The notes under the pieces were generated by a model. The model was not told where the DNA came from, made no database searches, and saw only the letters and a list, made by a program, of their open reading frames with translations. 6,139 nt of DNA from Candidatus Brocadia sp. (GTDB taxonomy: Bacteria; Planctomycetota; Brocadiia; Brocadiales; Brocadiaceae): positions 1 through 6,139 of the forward strand of contig JAUQXU010000253.1 in NCBI GenBank assembly GCA_030837935.1, given 5' to 3'. Positions 5,782 through 6,139 of the stretch are shown here, piece by piece (positions within the stretch are counted from its first letter, which is position 1; every line of letters starts with the position of its first letter). The translations under genes and the position numbers were made by a program.

Positions 5782-6139
5782 TTATTCATTCTTTAGCTTC
5801 GTAAAATATTGTTTTCGAAACTTAGCTAACTTCGGGGATATCACTACGCTGCAATACATCTGATCAGGATTCTGCAAGAAGTATTTTTGGTGATACTTCT
5901 CAGCCGGGTAGAACACTTTGAACGGGGCGAGTTCGGTTATGATCGGAGCCTTCCAGATTTTTGATACTTCGAACTCCTTTATCAGTTCTCTGGCAACCCT
6001 TTCTTGTTCTTTTGTGCGATAAAAGATCACTGAACGATATTGAGTCCCCACATCTGCTCCCTGTCGATTGAGGGTCGTTGGATCATGAATGGTGAAGAAT
6101 ATCTCAAGAAGTTCTTTGAAAGAGATTATATCCGGATCA
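5782..6139 (-). CDS. msrA: Peptide methionine sulfoxide reductase MsrA, C-terminal part (5' end beyond the window)
   Basis: MsrA reduces methionine-S-sulfoxide in proteins or as the free amino acid back to methionine, as a cytoplasmic repair enzyme using thioredoxin-type electrons. The minus-strand frame is open from the right edge to TAA at 5784-5782 and gives 118 residues. Family signatures are HDPTTLNRQGADVGTQYRS followed by VIFY, then ITELAPFKVFYPAEKYHQ, and NPDQMYC followed by a SPKLAKFRKQY tail. The cysteine in MYC matches a position where many MsrA proteins have a recycling cysteine. With a usual length near 170-180, about 55-60 residues are missing, including the GCFW active-site cysteine, which lies off the window. 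The GTG at 6051 is internal (the V of ADVGTQ) and not a start. The gene converges on the methyltransferase with a 34-base gap, so no shared operon is implied. Confidence 0.95.
   Translation of the reverse strand, partial: DPDIISFKELLEIFFTIHDPTTLNRQGADVGTQYRSVIFYRTKEQERVARELIKEFEVSKIWKAPIITELAPFKVFYPAEKYHQKYFLQNPDQMYCSVVISPKLAKFRKQYFTKLKNE

Noticed and set aside
1..6139. CRISPR array, tRNA, rRNA, intact insertion sequence, or integrase.
   Set aside because: No regularly spaced repeats, RNA gene signatures, paired terminal inverted repeats or transposase/integrase motifs were seen on either strand.

Overview
The window most likely comes from an archaeon, possibly a methanogen or ANME-type member of the Methanosarcinales. 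This is an inference from purine-rich Shine-Dalgarno sites, a TATA-like promoter, the style of the methyltransferase and the archaeal-type MsrA tail. No marker gene proves it.

Left part (1-3891, plus strand): a tight four-gene operon that reads as a McrBC-like (type IV restriction type) defence system. Two small proteins of unknown function (9-389 and 397-1140) share a near-duplicate C-terminal module of about 57 residues. They are followed by a McrB-like AAA+ motor (1143-2246), which lacks the large N-terminal DNA-recognition domain of classical McrB. Last comes a DUF2357 / PD-(D/E)XK nuclease (2221-3891), the McrC-like partner, whose start overlaps the motor gene by 26 bp. A likely division of labour is that the motor and nuclease form the translocating and cutting complex, while one or both small proteins supply target recognition or regulation. 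The first gene may begin upstream of the window.

Middle part (3892-4777): no intact gene. A possible terminator follows the operon, then comes a patch of decayed gene pieces with higher GC. On the minus strand there is a short C-terminal tail resembling DUF1566-type ends (3995-4072), preceded by the C-terminal part of an unrecognised protein (4134 to about 4410). On the plus strand there is an N-terminal fragment of a UvrD/Rep-type helicase (4427-4700) with a ruined Walker A motif and frame changes. The last 75 bases are AT-rich and carry the promoter and strong ribosome site of the next gene.

Right part (4778-6139): a SAM-dependent methyltransferase with an N-terminal winged-helix/dimerisation domain. 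It is interrupted by a one-base frameshift in an A8 run; removing one A gives a clean 322-residue protein. Convergent to it is the C-terminal two thirds of peptide methionine sulfoxide reductase A, cut by the right edge of the window.
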